From Amphirosellinia nigrospora (Eukaryota; Ascomycota; Sordariomycetes; Xylariales; Xylariaceae), in the NCBI GenBank assembly GCA_004123355.1, contig SCHM01000003.1, positions 5,413,058 through 5,477,057 of the forward strand: DNA of 64,000 nucleotides. Direction: 5' to 3'. Below the pieces are notes generated by a model that saw only the letters and a program-made list of their open reading frames with translations, made no database searches and was not told the origin of the DNA. Below, piece by piece: positions 1 through 10,490 of the stretch (position 1 is its first letter; every line of letters starts with the position of its first letter). The position numbers were made by a program, and so were the translations under genes.

Positions 1-1521
1 CATGGATAGCACCTTCAAGAACGGTCAGATTGCTGTTAAGACTCGTTATACACCCACCGGTACCAGTCCCGATACTGCCGGCAGTCTTATCCTTGAGAAT
101 GTTCAACTTTCCAATGTCCCCACCGCGGTTCAGGGTCAAAGTGGCTCGCTCCTTGCGGGTGGATCGACGACTATTGCTGGTTGGGGCCAAGGTCACCAAT
201 ATGTTTCTGGCGCCAACCGAGAGCTCAATGGTAACATCACTCCCAACAGCCGCCCATCTTCCCTATTGGGATCCAATGGCTACTACTCTCGTTCCAAGCC
301 CCAGTACCAGAACCTCGCGGCCTCCAGTTTCGTGAGCGCTCGTTCATCTGGAGCCAAGGGTGATGGCAACACTGACGACACCGCTGCTCTCCAAAGTGCC
401 ATTAACAACAGCGCCTCTAGCGGCAAAGTCTTGTTCCTTGACTACGGTCTTTACAAGGTGACTGGAACTCTCAAGATCCCCACCAATACCAAGATCATTG
501 GTGAAGGCTACCCTATCATCATGGCTTCCGGCTCCTTCTTCGGCGACATTAACAACCCGAAGCCCATGCTCCAGGTTGGCGCCAACTCTGGCGATGCTGG
601 ACAGGTTGAGTTCACCGATTTCATTGTCGGTAACTCCGGCCCCGCCCCTGGTGCCAAACTCATCGAGTGGAACTTCGCCTCTGATGTGAAGAACCCCAGT
701 GGAATGTGGGACGTTCACGCCAGAGTCGGCGGTTTCCGCGGCTCTAATATGCAGCTTGCTCAGTGCGCCAAGCAGCCTGGCAGCGCCAACGTCAACACCA
801 ACTGCATTGGTGCTGGCATGCTCATGCATGTCACTGCCAAGGCTACCGGCTTGTACATGGAGAACACCTGGTTGTGGACCGCTGACCACGATATCGAGGA
901 CCCCAACAACGCTCAGGTCACCGTCTACTCCGGCCGTGGTCTTTACATCGAGAGCACTGTAGGAAACTTGTGGCTTGTAGGAACCGCTGTGGAGCACAAC
1001 CATTTCTACAACTACCAGTTCGCCAACACCAAGAACATTTTCGTGAGCATGTTCCAGACAGAGACTCCCTACTACATGCCGCTCCCCGATGCGACTAAGG
1101 TCTTCCCCACCATTTCATCTCTGAACGATCCCAACTTCACCACATCTTGCAACGGTATTTCGGGTAACTGTGCCGAGTCTTGGGGTCTACGTGTCATCAA
1201 CTCTTCAGCCTTCTACGTCTACGGCGCAGGTTTCTACTCGTTCTTCAACAACTACTCCACTAGTAAGTTTCTATCCCTAAAAGTCAAAAATGAATATGAA
1301 TAATTCAAGCTAACATGAACCCAGCCTGCTCAACCGTTGACGCCGGTGAGAACTGCCAGTCCCGCATTGTCTCGCTCGAGAATGTTAGCAACATCAACAT
1401 CTATGGCCTCAGCACCATTGGTTCCTTGAGCATGCTCGACAGGGATGGCAAGAGCGTTGCTAGCTGGAAGGACAACGTCAATGTCTTTACCTCCAACGTT
1501 ATGCTGTACAGGAGTGGTTAG
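1..1521 (+). CDS. GH55 exo-beta-1,3-glucanase, 3' part
   Basis: C-terminal 486 or so residues of a glucan 1,3-beta-glucosidase of family GH55; the 5' part lies left of the window. The visible protein contains the pectate-lyase-3-type start of a right-handed beta-helix (residues near 111-134, with GAKGDGNTDDT), which is the GH55 hallmark, followed by a long beta-helix with Asn-rich turns. One intron, 1263-1324, joins in frame (phase 1: the a at 1262 plus cc from 1325), giving the C-terminal exon that begins with CSTVDAGENC; stop tag at 1519-1521. The family is normally secreted and trims beta-1,3-glucan from the non-reducing end in wall turnover or saprotrophy. No frame break is seen in the part present. 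Family assignment is confident; the exact substrate is inferred from the family. Confidence 0.88.
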
Positions 1522-2673
1522 TTTCTGCCATGGGCAGATTGGGTGAGAAAATGATGTTCAAATTGAACAAGATGTGGTGCCAACAGGATTGGGGCTCTGG
1601 GGTTGTTCGCCCATACATTCGCTGTATATATCTTCTAGGTACATAACGAAGGCAGCTGCTTAGGACTGCTCGCTTCGAGGAGATGCCAATTCATTTCAAA
1701 GTACATAGATTGGAATTTATTCACAATTCTAGACTTGATAAGGCATACCTCTTGTTCTTGTACTCCCTGCTCCGTCGCAGCATGACTAAGAAAGCACTAA
1801 CCTAGCCAAAACGATCAAAGAAAGAAAGCATCCCTCATTTCGAAATGGAGTCGGGTATCGGAAAAAAGTCCAAAACACGTGTACATTCCACATTGCCGAT
1901 CGACAGCCGCAGATGATGTGCAGTAGAACATCTGACTTGGCCTTGGGTAAGGCAACGTAGTATTCAATCAATTAATTCAGAGTTCAACCCCACATAATCA
2001 TATGTGCTGTGCAATGCCATCATAACGTTACCCTCCCCACAAGCCTACCATCTGTGTGTCTCATCCCGTAACCGGGTTGAATAAACGGCGTCGGCTTTGT
2101 GCCGAGAATAACTCGGATCCGTATCCTTGATTTTGATGGCCGCTGTGTTGAGAACCTGACTTTAAAGAGCAACTTCTTAGGTAAAATTAACTTCGTGGTG
2201 ATTATGTAATCCCGTCGTTTAATATGGTTCATGCATGGTCGCAGGTCATCTTCGCTTGTAATTCGGTAATCTTGACTCTTAGTGCTTTCATCATTTCTAT
2301 CAACGGACATCTACGTGCAAAACTCTCTTGTAATATCTCATGAACTACAACGTTCCATAACTCGGCGCTTTACCCATGCCTCATGCTACGCGTCAATTAC
2401 GACCGAGACAAATTGGCAGTTCGTACCTGTTTACCCCTCACCCTTTTACTTCATCATGCAATACTGTGGAGGCCGTTCTCGACAGTCGAGAAAATCTCGT
2501 GCTACGTGGAGAATCCTTGACGTGGATTCGTATTGGACATATTTAGACTCCGAATGTTCATCATTGTTATCATCACTACGACCTTAAAACTTAAAAATTA
2601 ATCTGTATCACGACATCCTGCATATCTATAGTCTTTTCATAGACCCCGCAAAAAAAAAAAAAAACACCCGCCA
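1522..2673. other. Intergenic, 1.15 kb
   Basis: 3' flank of the glucanase gene and upstream region of the dioxygenase gene. Only short non-homologous frames are seen. An A14 tract ends 12 bases before the dioxygenase start codon. Confidence 0.6.
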
Positions 2674-3651
2674 ATGTCGTCACTTCGGGCTGCGCTAGCC
2701 GAGAACGGCTTCGTGATACGGCGCCAGATCCTCAGTCCCGAGGAACTTGACGCGCTCCGGGGCGCAGCGTCTAGGACGACGGAGCGGGCGCGATCCGGGA
2801 ACTGGCCCGACATCCGCACGGTTGGAAAACAGTTTCCCCCGTGGGAGAAGCCGGCGCCCGGCGAGCCGCCGAAGGAGGGCATCTGGGGTGTGCAGGGGCT
2901 TCTCAACCCCAAGCTCGGAGGAGACGCCGACATCTTCGCGGCATCGTACTTCAACGACAAGGTCATGGATGTCGCGAAGGCGCTCCTGACGTATACGCAC
3001 GAGGCGGGTGGCGAGGCGGGCGAGTGCACCGATGACGACCTGGTCCTTGAGCTATACAACATGCTCGTCCGCCCCGAGTCGGATTTCGAACTCGAATGGC
3101 ATCGCGACGACGTCCCCCGCACGGCGACCGCGGAAGAGGAGGCCGCGAAGCTGGGTATAGCTGGCGCGAACGGCGCCGTCGGATCGGGGACTAAGACGGC
3201 GGCGAAGAGATATTGGAACACGCAGTGGAATCTCCCGCTCTATCCCGACGACTCGCTCATCGTCGTCCCCGGATCTCACGTCCGCGTGCGCACGCCCGAG
3301 GAACGAGCCGCGTCGCCCCTCGAACCGAACATGCCCGGACAGCTGGTCGTGCATCTGGACCCCGGCGACGTAGTGTTTTACGATAATAACATCCTGCATC
3401 GTGGTGTTTACAGCGCCGACAAGGAGCGCATGAGCCTGCACGGGTCCGTGGGTCATGCCGGGGGCGGCCGGTTTCGTGCTACGAATGTCTTGCAGCATGG
3501 CATTGGGAAATGGGTTGACCAATGCGATTTTAGCGCTCTGGAGAAAGCCCCTGGTGGTGAAAGGATTAGGAAGAGAGCCGAAAATATGCGTACTCGTCTT
3601 GTGAAGCTGGGTAGGGAGAGCGGGGACGTGGGGTATTCGCTTGCGGGATGA
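2674..3651 (+). CDS. Phytanoyl-CoA dioxygenase (PhyH) family protein
   Basis: Single-exon gene of 325 residues, a usual length for the PhyH family of Fe(II)/2-oxoglutarate-dependent oxygenases. The start at 2674 begins directly with the family-like N-terminus (ENGFVIRRQILSPEELDALR). The iron site is visible: His143-x-Asp145 in EWHRDD and distal His242 in ILHRGVYSADKER, with Arg252 ten residues later as the probable 2-oxoglutarate anchor. The family hydroxylates lipids, CoA thioesters and many fungal secondary metabolites; the substrate cannot be told here. Intact frame and GC-rich coding sequence compared with the AT-rich flanks. The methyltransferase at 9-9.9 kb is too far away to claim a biosynthetic cluster. 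Confidence 0.88.
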   Translation: MSSLRAALAENGFVIRRQILSPEELDALRGAASRTTERARSGNWPDIRTVGKQFPPWEKPAPGEPPKEGIWGVQGLLNPKLGGDADIFAASYFNDKVMDVAKALLTYTHEAGGEAGECTDDDLVLELYNMLVRPESDFELEWHRDDVPRTATAEEEAAKLGIAGANGAVGSGTKTAAKRYWNTQWNLPLYPDDSLIVVPGSHVRVRTPEERAASPLEPNMPGQLVVHLDPGDVVFYDNNILHRGVYSADKERMSLHGSVGHAGGGRFRATNVLQHGIGKWVDQCDFSALEKAPGGERIRKRAENMRTRLVKLGRESGDVGYSLAG

Positions 3652-4358
3652 TCCCTTCCTACGAAGTAATTCACGGTATGCTCTTGAAAGCCAGTTACTA
3701 TACATTTTATGGTTTCCCTTGTAGTGATGGTTAATTAGTAATCCTGAGTGACTCTCCGCTCCCCTTCCTTTAACTGCAAGAGTCGTGGCGACCCCATAGG
3801 ATAGATCTCTATTAAACAGAGAAGGCTATATATTAATTAAAAATTTTTAAACTCAAGCAGGTGTGTATAGTGAAGTGTGAAAAGCGAAGTTAAAAGCGAA
3901 ATACAGTAACAGAAATTTGGTGTTTTCATGTTCCAATACCTTATCTTTAACCCTATTACATTTGAAACCTACATACAGTACTTCTTTATATATATATACA
4001 TATAAATGATTAAACCCCCCATTTTAGGAAGTTCAGAAATGAATTAATTACTATATTGAGCCCTAACTAAGTCACTGGCTGGCTGTAGACAAGTCTTGAC
4101 TCACTCTAGAGCCCAACCACCTGACACCCCAGTACAAAGCGCACAAGTTTTTCACTTATTCTGAGCTGCAAACAGCTTAGCTGGGTACCTTTGGAGAGAT
4201 AAATTGACCCTGACAGTACCACTTACTGTATTCTTTATGCGAGCCGGAAGCGGAAAATAAAGAACACGAGGAATAGTCAGCTATACACCGTACTTATGCT
4301 TCTAATGCACTTGGCTCTATTGGAGCGCAGAATGTGTGTCAAGCGACCAAGCTAAACG
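3652..4358. other. Intergenic, 0.7 kb, AT-rich
   Basis: AT-rich spacer with a short TA-dinucleotide run near 3990-4005. No coding or RNA signal seen. Confidence 0.55.
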
Positions 4359-4814
4359 ATGAACATATCACAACCAATTACTCAGACTTCACGATGGAGA
4401 AATCGGCCATTTCCGTTTGGGCCGACTGGTCTGCCGAGCAATGGCAGATTCAACCTACTGCTCTACATCCCAAATGTGGGGGAGGACGATTACGTGGTGG
4501 CAACCAACTATGAGCTCCAAAACGTCGGCATGCAAGAACTCTGTCTGGATCTTGATTTCCAAGGCCTGGTCACGCAGATGAAAGGCAACCCAGCTGCCGC
4601 TCAGCTCATGTATGACTATGATTCCGCCATCACCTTGGGCCAGATTTTAGCACATAATTTTGAAATCGATGATTCGACCCTCGGAGTATCAAATGATATG
4701 GATTGGGTTGGGGTACAGATGTTGGAGCTGGTTGGCGAGGGATGGGCCGGCCCGTCCGATGGGTTCTTTGCCGGACGGGGTTACACGGGTGCGTTGCGGC
4801 CCTTTCCTTATTAA
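4359..4814 (+). CDS. Hypothetical protein, 151 residues
   Basis: Open frame of 151 residues with a reasonably coding-like, acidic composition (for example DDYVVATNYELQNVG and GEGWAGPSDG) but no motif I recognise. A good donor-like GTGCGT lies at 4789 and a CTAAC branch-like site followed by AG at 4918, so this could be a 5' exon of the gene starting at 4919, but the phases do not join cleanly without a frame correction. It may therefore be a separate small gene, or a misread part of the next one. Low confidence that the stop shown is the true end. Confidence 0.35.
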   Translation: MNISQPITQTSRWRNRPFPFGPTGLPSNGRFNLLLYIPNVGEDDYVVATNYELQNVGMQELCLDLDFQGLVTQMKGNPAAAQLMYDYDSAITLGQILAHNFEIDDSTLGVSNDMDWVGVQMLELVGEGWAGPSDGFFAGRGYTGALRPFPY

Positions 4815-4918
4815 AAATATATTTTTTTTGCCAACTTTTAGAGTACACACTTTCCTCTTCTATGCCGAGGCAATGTTCCTAGGACTTTTAAACCCCTTAA
4901 AAAAAATCTAACGCCAAG

Positions 4919-5582
4919 ATGACGGTGGTTGACCCCAAATGTTATAGTGAGAACGAAGAAAGAAGTTTTATCACTCTTGATAGAACTTGCGAGAATGGGT
5001 TGGCAAACGAGGGTGAGTTTCAGTTCGCCTATTACTATTTGGAAGTGGTTAACGCACCGTGGCTAATTCTAATCGACTCTGATAGTGGCGTAAGTATATC
5101 TCTGCGGCCTCATAAGTTGAATTTGGCATCCACAACCCGTACGACTGACATACAATACTACCAGGACATTGGTATAAGCAATCGATGTGCTATCGCAATG
5201 TTTGGGGGCACGTAATTCTCCGAGTTCTTTTCTTCTTGCTTTCGTACTTTATGAGCATAGCGTTTTGATGTCTCGGAGCCTCTGAAACCCCCAAAATTCA
5301 CGCTATAAACAGCAAAAAAACTAACCCGAGTGTTGTAGCCAGGGTGCGCGTACACGGCCGATAGATCAGAGCAGGCATACAGAGGCCAACATCGCGGTAC
5401 ATGGATCTGACTTCCTCAACGACACAGTTCTCGCGCAGGCCGATGGGAGGCTTTTTACCAGTAGCCGCCCCGATTATTCTTTCACTCATATGCATAAATC
5501 GGTGTATGATGTTGATATCCTGACATCACAGGAAATAGGTGTGTCCCAGAAAGGAATAACCCACCTTGCTTTCGGGGACTGA
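4919..5582 (+). CDS. Hypothetical two-exon gene carrying an introner-like intron
   Basis: Two exons, 4919-5211 and 5339-5582, join in phase 2 into a 178-residue open frame ending at a tga at 5580-5582. The second exon has no stop in the joined frame and reads like protein (HGSDFLNDTVLAQADGR and so on), which supports the splice. No domain is recognised, and no signal peptide or membrane segment is seen. The interest is the intron at 5212-5338, which is homologous to an intron of the ATRR gene 30 kb away. The gene may extend upstream into the 4359-4814 frame. Function unknown. Confidence 0.45.
5212..5338 (+). mobile_element. Introner-like element, copy 1 (intron, 127 bp)
   Basis: This intron shares long blocks with the intron at 35837-35978 in the same order: CGTAATTCTC at the 5' end, a TTTCTTC/TGCTTT stretch, ATGTCTCG, CAAAATTCACGC, ATAAACAGCAA and the 3' end CCGAGTGTTGTAG. 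The flanking exons are unrelated. Removal from GTAATT to TAG keeps the host frame open. The position matching the ATRR donor (GTGCGT) reads GCACGT here, so the donor used is five bases further in. A branch site CTAAC precedes the acceptor. Classing it as an introner-like element is inference from the multi-copy homology. Confidence 0.75.
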
Positions 5583-6524
5583 CCACCACTTAAGTCACAA
5601 TACTCGCACAAAAACAGCTTCACACAGATCTGATTGGGATCTATGACTGGTGTGTGGCGTATATAAATCGATTTTCCCTCTGGCGTGAGCCCACCGTGGG
5701 AATATTGAATAGGTCGGGGAGATACTTCAGGGTAGGCTTAGCAAGGAGATGGAGTACGTATCAATCAACCTCGATATCAAGATGTTTTGGCATAAAACTT
5801 AAGCGCTGAGCCTCTAACCCATAAACCGTGTAGCGTATGCGGCTATTGTAGCCTATTCTGAAACAATACGATATTTCCTCGCTCTACATGGTGAAGTAAT
5901 GCAATATGGAAAGATTAGGCGTCGAACGTGGAGGTACGATATCAAATTACTAGGGCATTTGTTGAGCATGTTTAGGGGAGAGCTTTACTGATGGTTGGTA
6001 TTCCGCAGAGACCTTTACTACAGCTTTGAAGGGCTGACCGCGCGTGTGAAAACGGTACGTCATTCGTGGAGCCAGTCTCGTTCTGCCGAACTACAGAGCA
6101 GATACCTTCCTCCTCGACCTAGATCCTAAACCTCGAACTTTAAGAAGAAATCTGGCTGATTAAAAAGTTTTACAGAACAAATTCAATAAGTTTCTTGAAG
6201 AGGCGTGGGACCCGTAAGAAAATTTACAATTCATATGAAAAAAAAAACCGGACTAAATTACATTTTTACATGACAATTACTAACTCCAAATCAACAGATT
6301 ATGGATTACGAGACTTCCAGGAGGTTTACGAGAGTTTCCCAATTTCGGAGAGGGGAACAATTCTTTGCCGGATTTCTCCCGCGAATGGTAGGTTGTATCC
6401 GTGCTTATTGAACAACGTATTTGAGAACTAATAGAGCCACCACACTGATCGGGTCTTTGTTATGTTTCTTTCGGATATTGATATTCGTAACGTGTAATTA
6501 TAATGCTAACTATTCTCACTATAG
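5583..6524. other. Intergenic or 5' region of the glycine-rich gene
   Basis: No clear gene. A 78-residue open frame at 6195-6431 could include a 5' exon of the downstream gene (candidate donor GTAGGT near 6388), but this cannot be settled by eye. Confidence 0.4.
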
Positions 6525-8056
6525 TGAGATAAGGACTCTTGAACCTCCTCCTGCCCCAGGCCCCGGAGAACCTGGAGGACCCGGCGGCCCAGGCGGACCC
6601 GGTAAGTTCTGTTTGAGTCTATTTCCATTTCAAAATATGCCACAGAAATATCAGTGATGTTTATATTAAAGCTAACTAAAGTGTAAAGGAATGCCTGGCG
6701 GACAGGGGTGAGTTACTCCCGGCGCCGTTTTCTTCTTGTTTTAGTAATGTTTAAAGCACCAATGTTCTTTTTTTGGTAAAAGGGAGTATTTAAAAGCTTC
6801 TAAAGCTTCCATAAGTCAGCTTGAAATAGGAGCAATAACTAACTCTAAATAGTGGTCCCGGGGGCCCGGGAGAAGAAGGGGGTCGGTATGTATTACCTTC
6901 TCCTCTGTCCATTGTTGTCTTTCGAGACGATTCTTTTAGTTAACAAGCTTGAAGTTCTCCCGCTCTACATACTAATAATTAACTTTGAATTATTTAGTGA
7001 TGGCCCGCCCCTCCCACTACGTTACTTCGATGAGCACCAGGACGATAGGTATGTCGCTACTAGATGTTTTTATACGTGAATACTAAAAGAACAAAATAGC
7101 GACCCAGGTGAAACCCAAAAGTGGGAAGCAAAGATGAGGAAGCCCGGTGGAGGAGGGCCGGGGGGTGGAGGACCGGGAGGTGGAGGGCCGCCAGGAGGTG
7201 GAGGGCCGCCAGGAGGTGGAGGACCGCCAGGAGCTGGAGGACCACCAGGAGCTGGAGGACCACCAGGAGCTGGAGGAGGATCAGGAAGTGGACCTCCGCC
7301 TCAAGGCCCTGGTGGAAATTGGGGTGGAGGTGGAGGCGGAGGAGGTAGAGGAGGCGGAAGAGGCGGTAGAGGAGGCGGTAGAGGCGGCAGAGGAGGTGGA
7401 GGCGGTGGAGGTGGGAATCAAACAAATAACCAAGCAAGTCTCCTGGACGACATTGGCTCCGACAGTAGTAGGGCCCTTCGTCAAGGTCGCGTAAGGAAAA
7501 GGTTTTGTAAGAGAATAAGATCGAACTCCATTGGGCACCTCCCTCCCCGGCTAATGATATCACAGATGCAAAGAAGGGAAAACAGTTGTTCCGCATCGAA
7601 CAAATCGACTTTGACGACCTCAACGATGCCGCGTTCGTCCAGCGTGCCATGCAACAAGAGATCGAAGAGAGAGACCAACTTACTAAACCAGAGATACAAG
7701 ACTGGAAAGGTCTGGGCTACGAGACAGATGATGAGGATGGGTTCTACTTTAACGGCATGCCTGGGCCTCAATTCCCCGACGCAGCAGAAATCGACTCTTC
7801 TACCGAGAGACGACGGCAGCTCCAAGGATTTAAATCCGAGCTTACTTTTAATTGGAGGCAAGCGGAGAAGGCAGAGGCTCTTATAGGTCGCGGAGACCTC
7901 GCTGAATTTGAACACGAGATTCAGTCATTGTCGCTAGAGCCCGGCTTCGATGATCCTCAGGCTCCTCCTGATGGACCAAAATCACGGCATATAAAGCTGC
8001 CGGAGTTCACGCCAAATGAGAGAGAATTAAACGCCATGCGGCGCAGGTACATATGA
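6525..8056 (+). CDS. Collagen-like, glycine-rich protein with micro-exons
   Basis: Multi-exon gene encoding Gly-Pro-rich, collagen-like sequence. Exons that join in phase: 6525-6601 (PGEPGGPGGPGGPG), 6689-6707 (19 nt), 6853-6885 (33 nt), 6998-7048 (51 nt), 7100 to about 7490, and about 7574-8056. Each intron has GT-AG ends and a CTAAC-like branch. The long exon carries tandem GGGGPP and PPGAGG repeats, then RGG-type repeats (RGGGRGGRGG, near 7350-7400). The last exon is acidic and non-repetitive, about 160 residues, with motifs such as EIQDWKGLGYETDDEDG that I do not recognise. The junction into the last exon is uncertain: GTAAGG at 7491 to AG at 7573, or GTCGCG at 7486 to AG at 7565, both restore the frame. 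The first exon is not located. Function unknown; RGG repeats can bind RNA. Confidence 0.6.
6708..6852 (+). mobile_element. Possible introner-like element, diverged copy (intron, 145 bp)
   Basis: The length (145 bp) is close to the ATRR copy (142 bp). The 5' half aligns along its length (GTG-GT, TC-CGG, TTTCTTC-TG-TTTAG, then a CTTTT-GG block), the middle shares AAGCTTCT, and the branch region AGCAATAACT(A/G)ACTC is the same. The last 10 bases differ. Identity is clearly lower than between the other two copies, so homology is probable but not certain by eye. Confidence 0.45.
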
Positions 8057-9008
8057 ACCATTTACTTGGACTGGATGGCGATGAGGTGTTACCCACCGCT
8101 CTTGCAGCTTACTAATAGCATAATGGCGACCTAAAATGGATGTAGACCGCGTCTCCTATTCTCTTTCGCTCATTTTGATGGGGGGAACGAGAATGAAACA
8201 AATAAAAGCAACGAAGGAAATAGGAATTAGAAACTTTTAACATTATCAGATCAGCTGTATATTACGCTTTATATATCGTTACTTATCATATTACATCTCA
8301 AAGCTTCACTAATCCGGGAGACTGAAGGCATTTGTTATATTACGTAGCCAAATATGTAATTAAATATCATTAGGGATGAAATTAGGGATGAAATGCAATG
8401 CTAATTCTAAGGTATGTGTGGAGAACCTGACCCAGCTATAAGTCTAATGCAAATGTGACTCTCGAGATATGAGACATCATCTCTTTGCTTACTTGTGAGA
8501 TTCCTGATCTTTCAGGACAATCAAGTAGGGAAGGGTTCTCCACGAAAGATGATTTCTGTTGGTAATTCGCCGCCATGAGTGTTGAATTGTCGGTTTAGCC
8601 TAGGTCAAGATTACATCCTGATTTTCCTAATCTCTATGAACTATCTGCTCTTAGGGGGTTGAAGACATCAGGGTAAGCACCTACACTTTGCGTCTGTATT
8701 TAGTTTTTATACGACACTGCGTTCGACTTTTTGTTATATTAAGAGAAAAAAAACATTTCAATTGTGTTCAGATCTAGTTCAGCGCGCCAAATTATCCGAG
8801 TCAATCAATCTTACCTGTGTAGCGAAAGCTAGATTACCGAGGCCATAACACTACGCCACCCGGGCCAATTTAACATGGACAATATTTGCCTACGCGGGAA
8901 AATGGCGGACTCAAAGTCCACCGTTAGGCCTCTTTATAGTTGAAATATCATAGGGTTGACTTTCCACCCGTTTATTGCCTTATTTCGAAACAAATCTCTC
9001 CTATCACT
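8057..9008. other. Intergenic, 0.95 kb
   Basis: Spacer between convergent genes. It contains a short direct repeat (GAAATTAGGGAT twice near 8376-8392). No coding signal. Confidence 0.55.
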
Positions 9009-9887
9009 TCATTTCCACGCGAGCATCTCACACTGCATCGCCGCGAACCAGGCGTCTTCCGTCTCGGCCCATTTATCCACCGCCCGCAGCGTCTCCTGGA
9101 TCTCGTCCGTGGAAATGCCCGCGTTGAGCCAACTCTGGTAGAATGAGTCTCCGGACTTAAGCTGACCAGCCGTGCGCCAGGCGAAGAACCGCCGGGTTTC
9201 CGGGTCCGTGGCCACCATCGTGCCGGCGCCGATCTGAACCTTTCCACCGTCGGCGTCGAACCCGGCGCTGCGATAGAACGCGGGGAGGCTCGCCGAGGTG
9301 TCCTCGACGTCGTCTGGCGCTCCCTGGCGCAGCACCTTTCTCAGATTCTCCGACCACAGCCGATCGAGATGCAGGCTTTTCGGGTAGAAGGCGCTGGACA
9401 GCCCGTCGCGGGAGGCCAGGATGCCTCCGGGCTTGAGGACTCGGCGCATCTCGACCAGCGCCTGACGTGGCAGGTCTGGCGGTGGGATGTGTCCGAGGAC
9501 TTGCGAGCAGTAGACTATGTCGAAGGTATCGTCGGGGTACGGGAGTCCCTTGAGGACGTTGCCTTGCTCGAAACGGACTGAGCCTGGGCCGTCTGTGGAC
9601 ACCGCGGCGTCGGTCGCCAGCTTTCTGGCCTTCTCCAACACGTCGGCTGACATGTCGAGGCCGATCACGACGCCTTCGTGAGCGTACTTGGCGAAGCCCG
9701 TAGTGATGGTGCCCGGCCCGCAGCCTACATCGAGAATATGATCCGTTGCCTTGATGTGTGGGATGAGGAAGGCTGCACTGGACTCTGCCGTGCGTTTCTC
9801 GTGGGTCGCAGTAGTGTAATTGGAATACCCCTGCTTGTAGTTGTCGGACTGGTTGTTCTGCGACATGTTGATGGAGGTGTAGCTCAA
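9009..9887 (-). CDS. Class I SAM-dependent methyltransferase
   Basis: Intact single-exon gene of 292 residues (or 286 if the second Met, at 9869, is used). The SAM-binding motif I is clear at residues 52-59 (LDVGCGPG), followed by the acidic end of beta-2 (VIGLDMS), motif II-like FDIVYCSQVLGHI and LRRVLKPGGI-type motif III. This is the UbiE/COQ5-like methyltransferase-11 layout common in fungal small-molecule metabolism. No signal peptide, so cytosolic. The substrate is unknown. It is divergent from the Zn2Cys6 gene starting at 10491, a pairing seen in small metabolite loci, but no synthase gene lies beside it. Confidence 0.85.
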   Translation of the reverse strand: MSYTSINMSQNNQSDNYKQGYSNYTTATHEKRTAESSAAFLIPHIKATDHILDVGCGPGTITTGFAKYAHEGVVIGLDMSADVLEKARKLATDAAVSTDGPGSVRFEQGNVLKGLPYPDDTFDIVYCSQVLGHIPPPDLPRQALVEMRRVLKPGGILASRDGLSSAFYPKSLHLDRLWSENLRKVLRQGAPDDVEDTSASLPAFYRSAGFDADGGKVQIGAGTMVATDPETRRFFAWRTAGQLKSGDSFYQSWLNAGISTDEIQETLRAVDKWAETEDAWFAAMQCEMLAWK

Positions 9888-10490
9888 TGGAATTTATCAA
9901 TTGAGGTATAGCGAAGGATTCTAGTTGTCTGTAGATACTGTATATGTATAGAACAGTAGAAGTTAATTTTTCGAGGGGCGAGGACTACTACTTCTACTTA
10001 TACATCGTCCCTGACTTGTAAACATGCGATACATGCAATGCTCGCAGCTCCCAACTATAGCAGTCATCTTCCCTAGATCTCGACTTCAGTTGTGCTCGGT
10101 GAACCTAATGCGGTGGTCGGTATTGGATGAAGGCACGGCAGTGGCGATGATTGGAAGAGAGCCGGAGCCGAAGGAGGCCGTGACATCAATCTAGTCTCGC
10201 ACTTCGTTTATTTCCAAAAAGGGAACATAACTTGGCTATCTGATTGGAGAATAATAATCCGGAAATCGGGAAGGAGTTTTCATGTTACCCAATCATAGCC
10301 GTCGTGGTCCATACTTATCTAGTTGCAGTCTGAGATAAGAGCTACATAGTAGCTCCAATATCTACCGAATGACGATACCTTCGACATAGCTAAGCTTCAA
10401 GGTTACATTATTCGCTGCCCACCGACCCCCTCCTCGTGCTATCTTGCATGGGTTATGCCGCACATGTCATACCCATAACCTCTAAACTAG
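9888..10490. other. Shared divergent promoter region, 0.6 kb
   Basis: Lies between the methyltransferase (minus) and the Zn2Cys6 gene (plus), so it probably holds both promoters. No motif can be assigned. Confidence 0.5.

Noticed and set aside
344-1003. 219-codon minus-strand frame
   Set aside because: Lies wholly inside the GH55 coding sequence in another frame; a shadow of codon bias.
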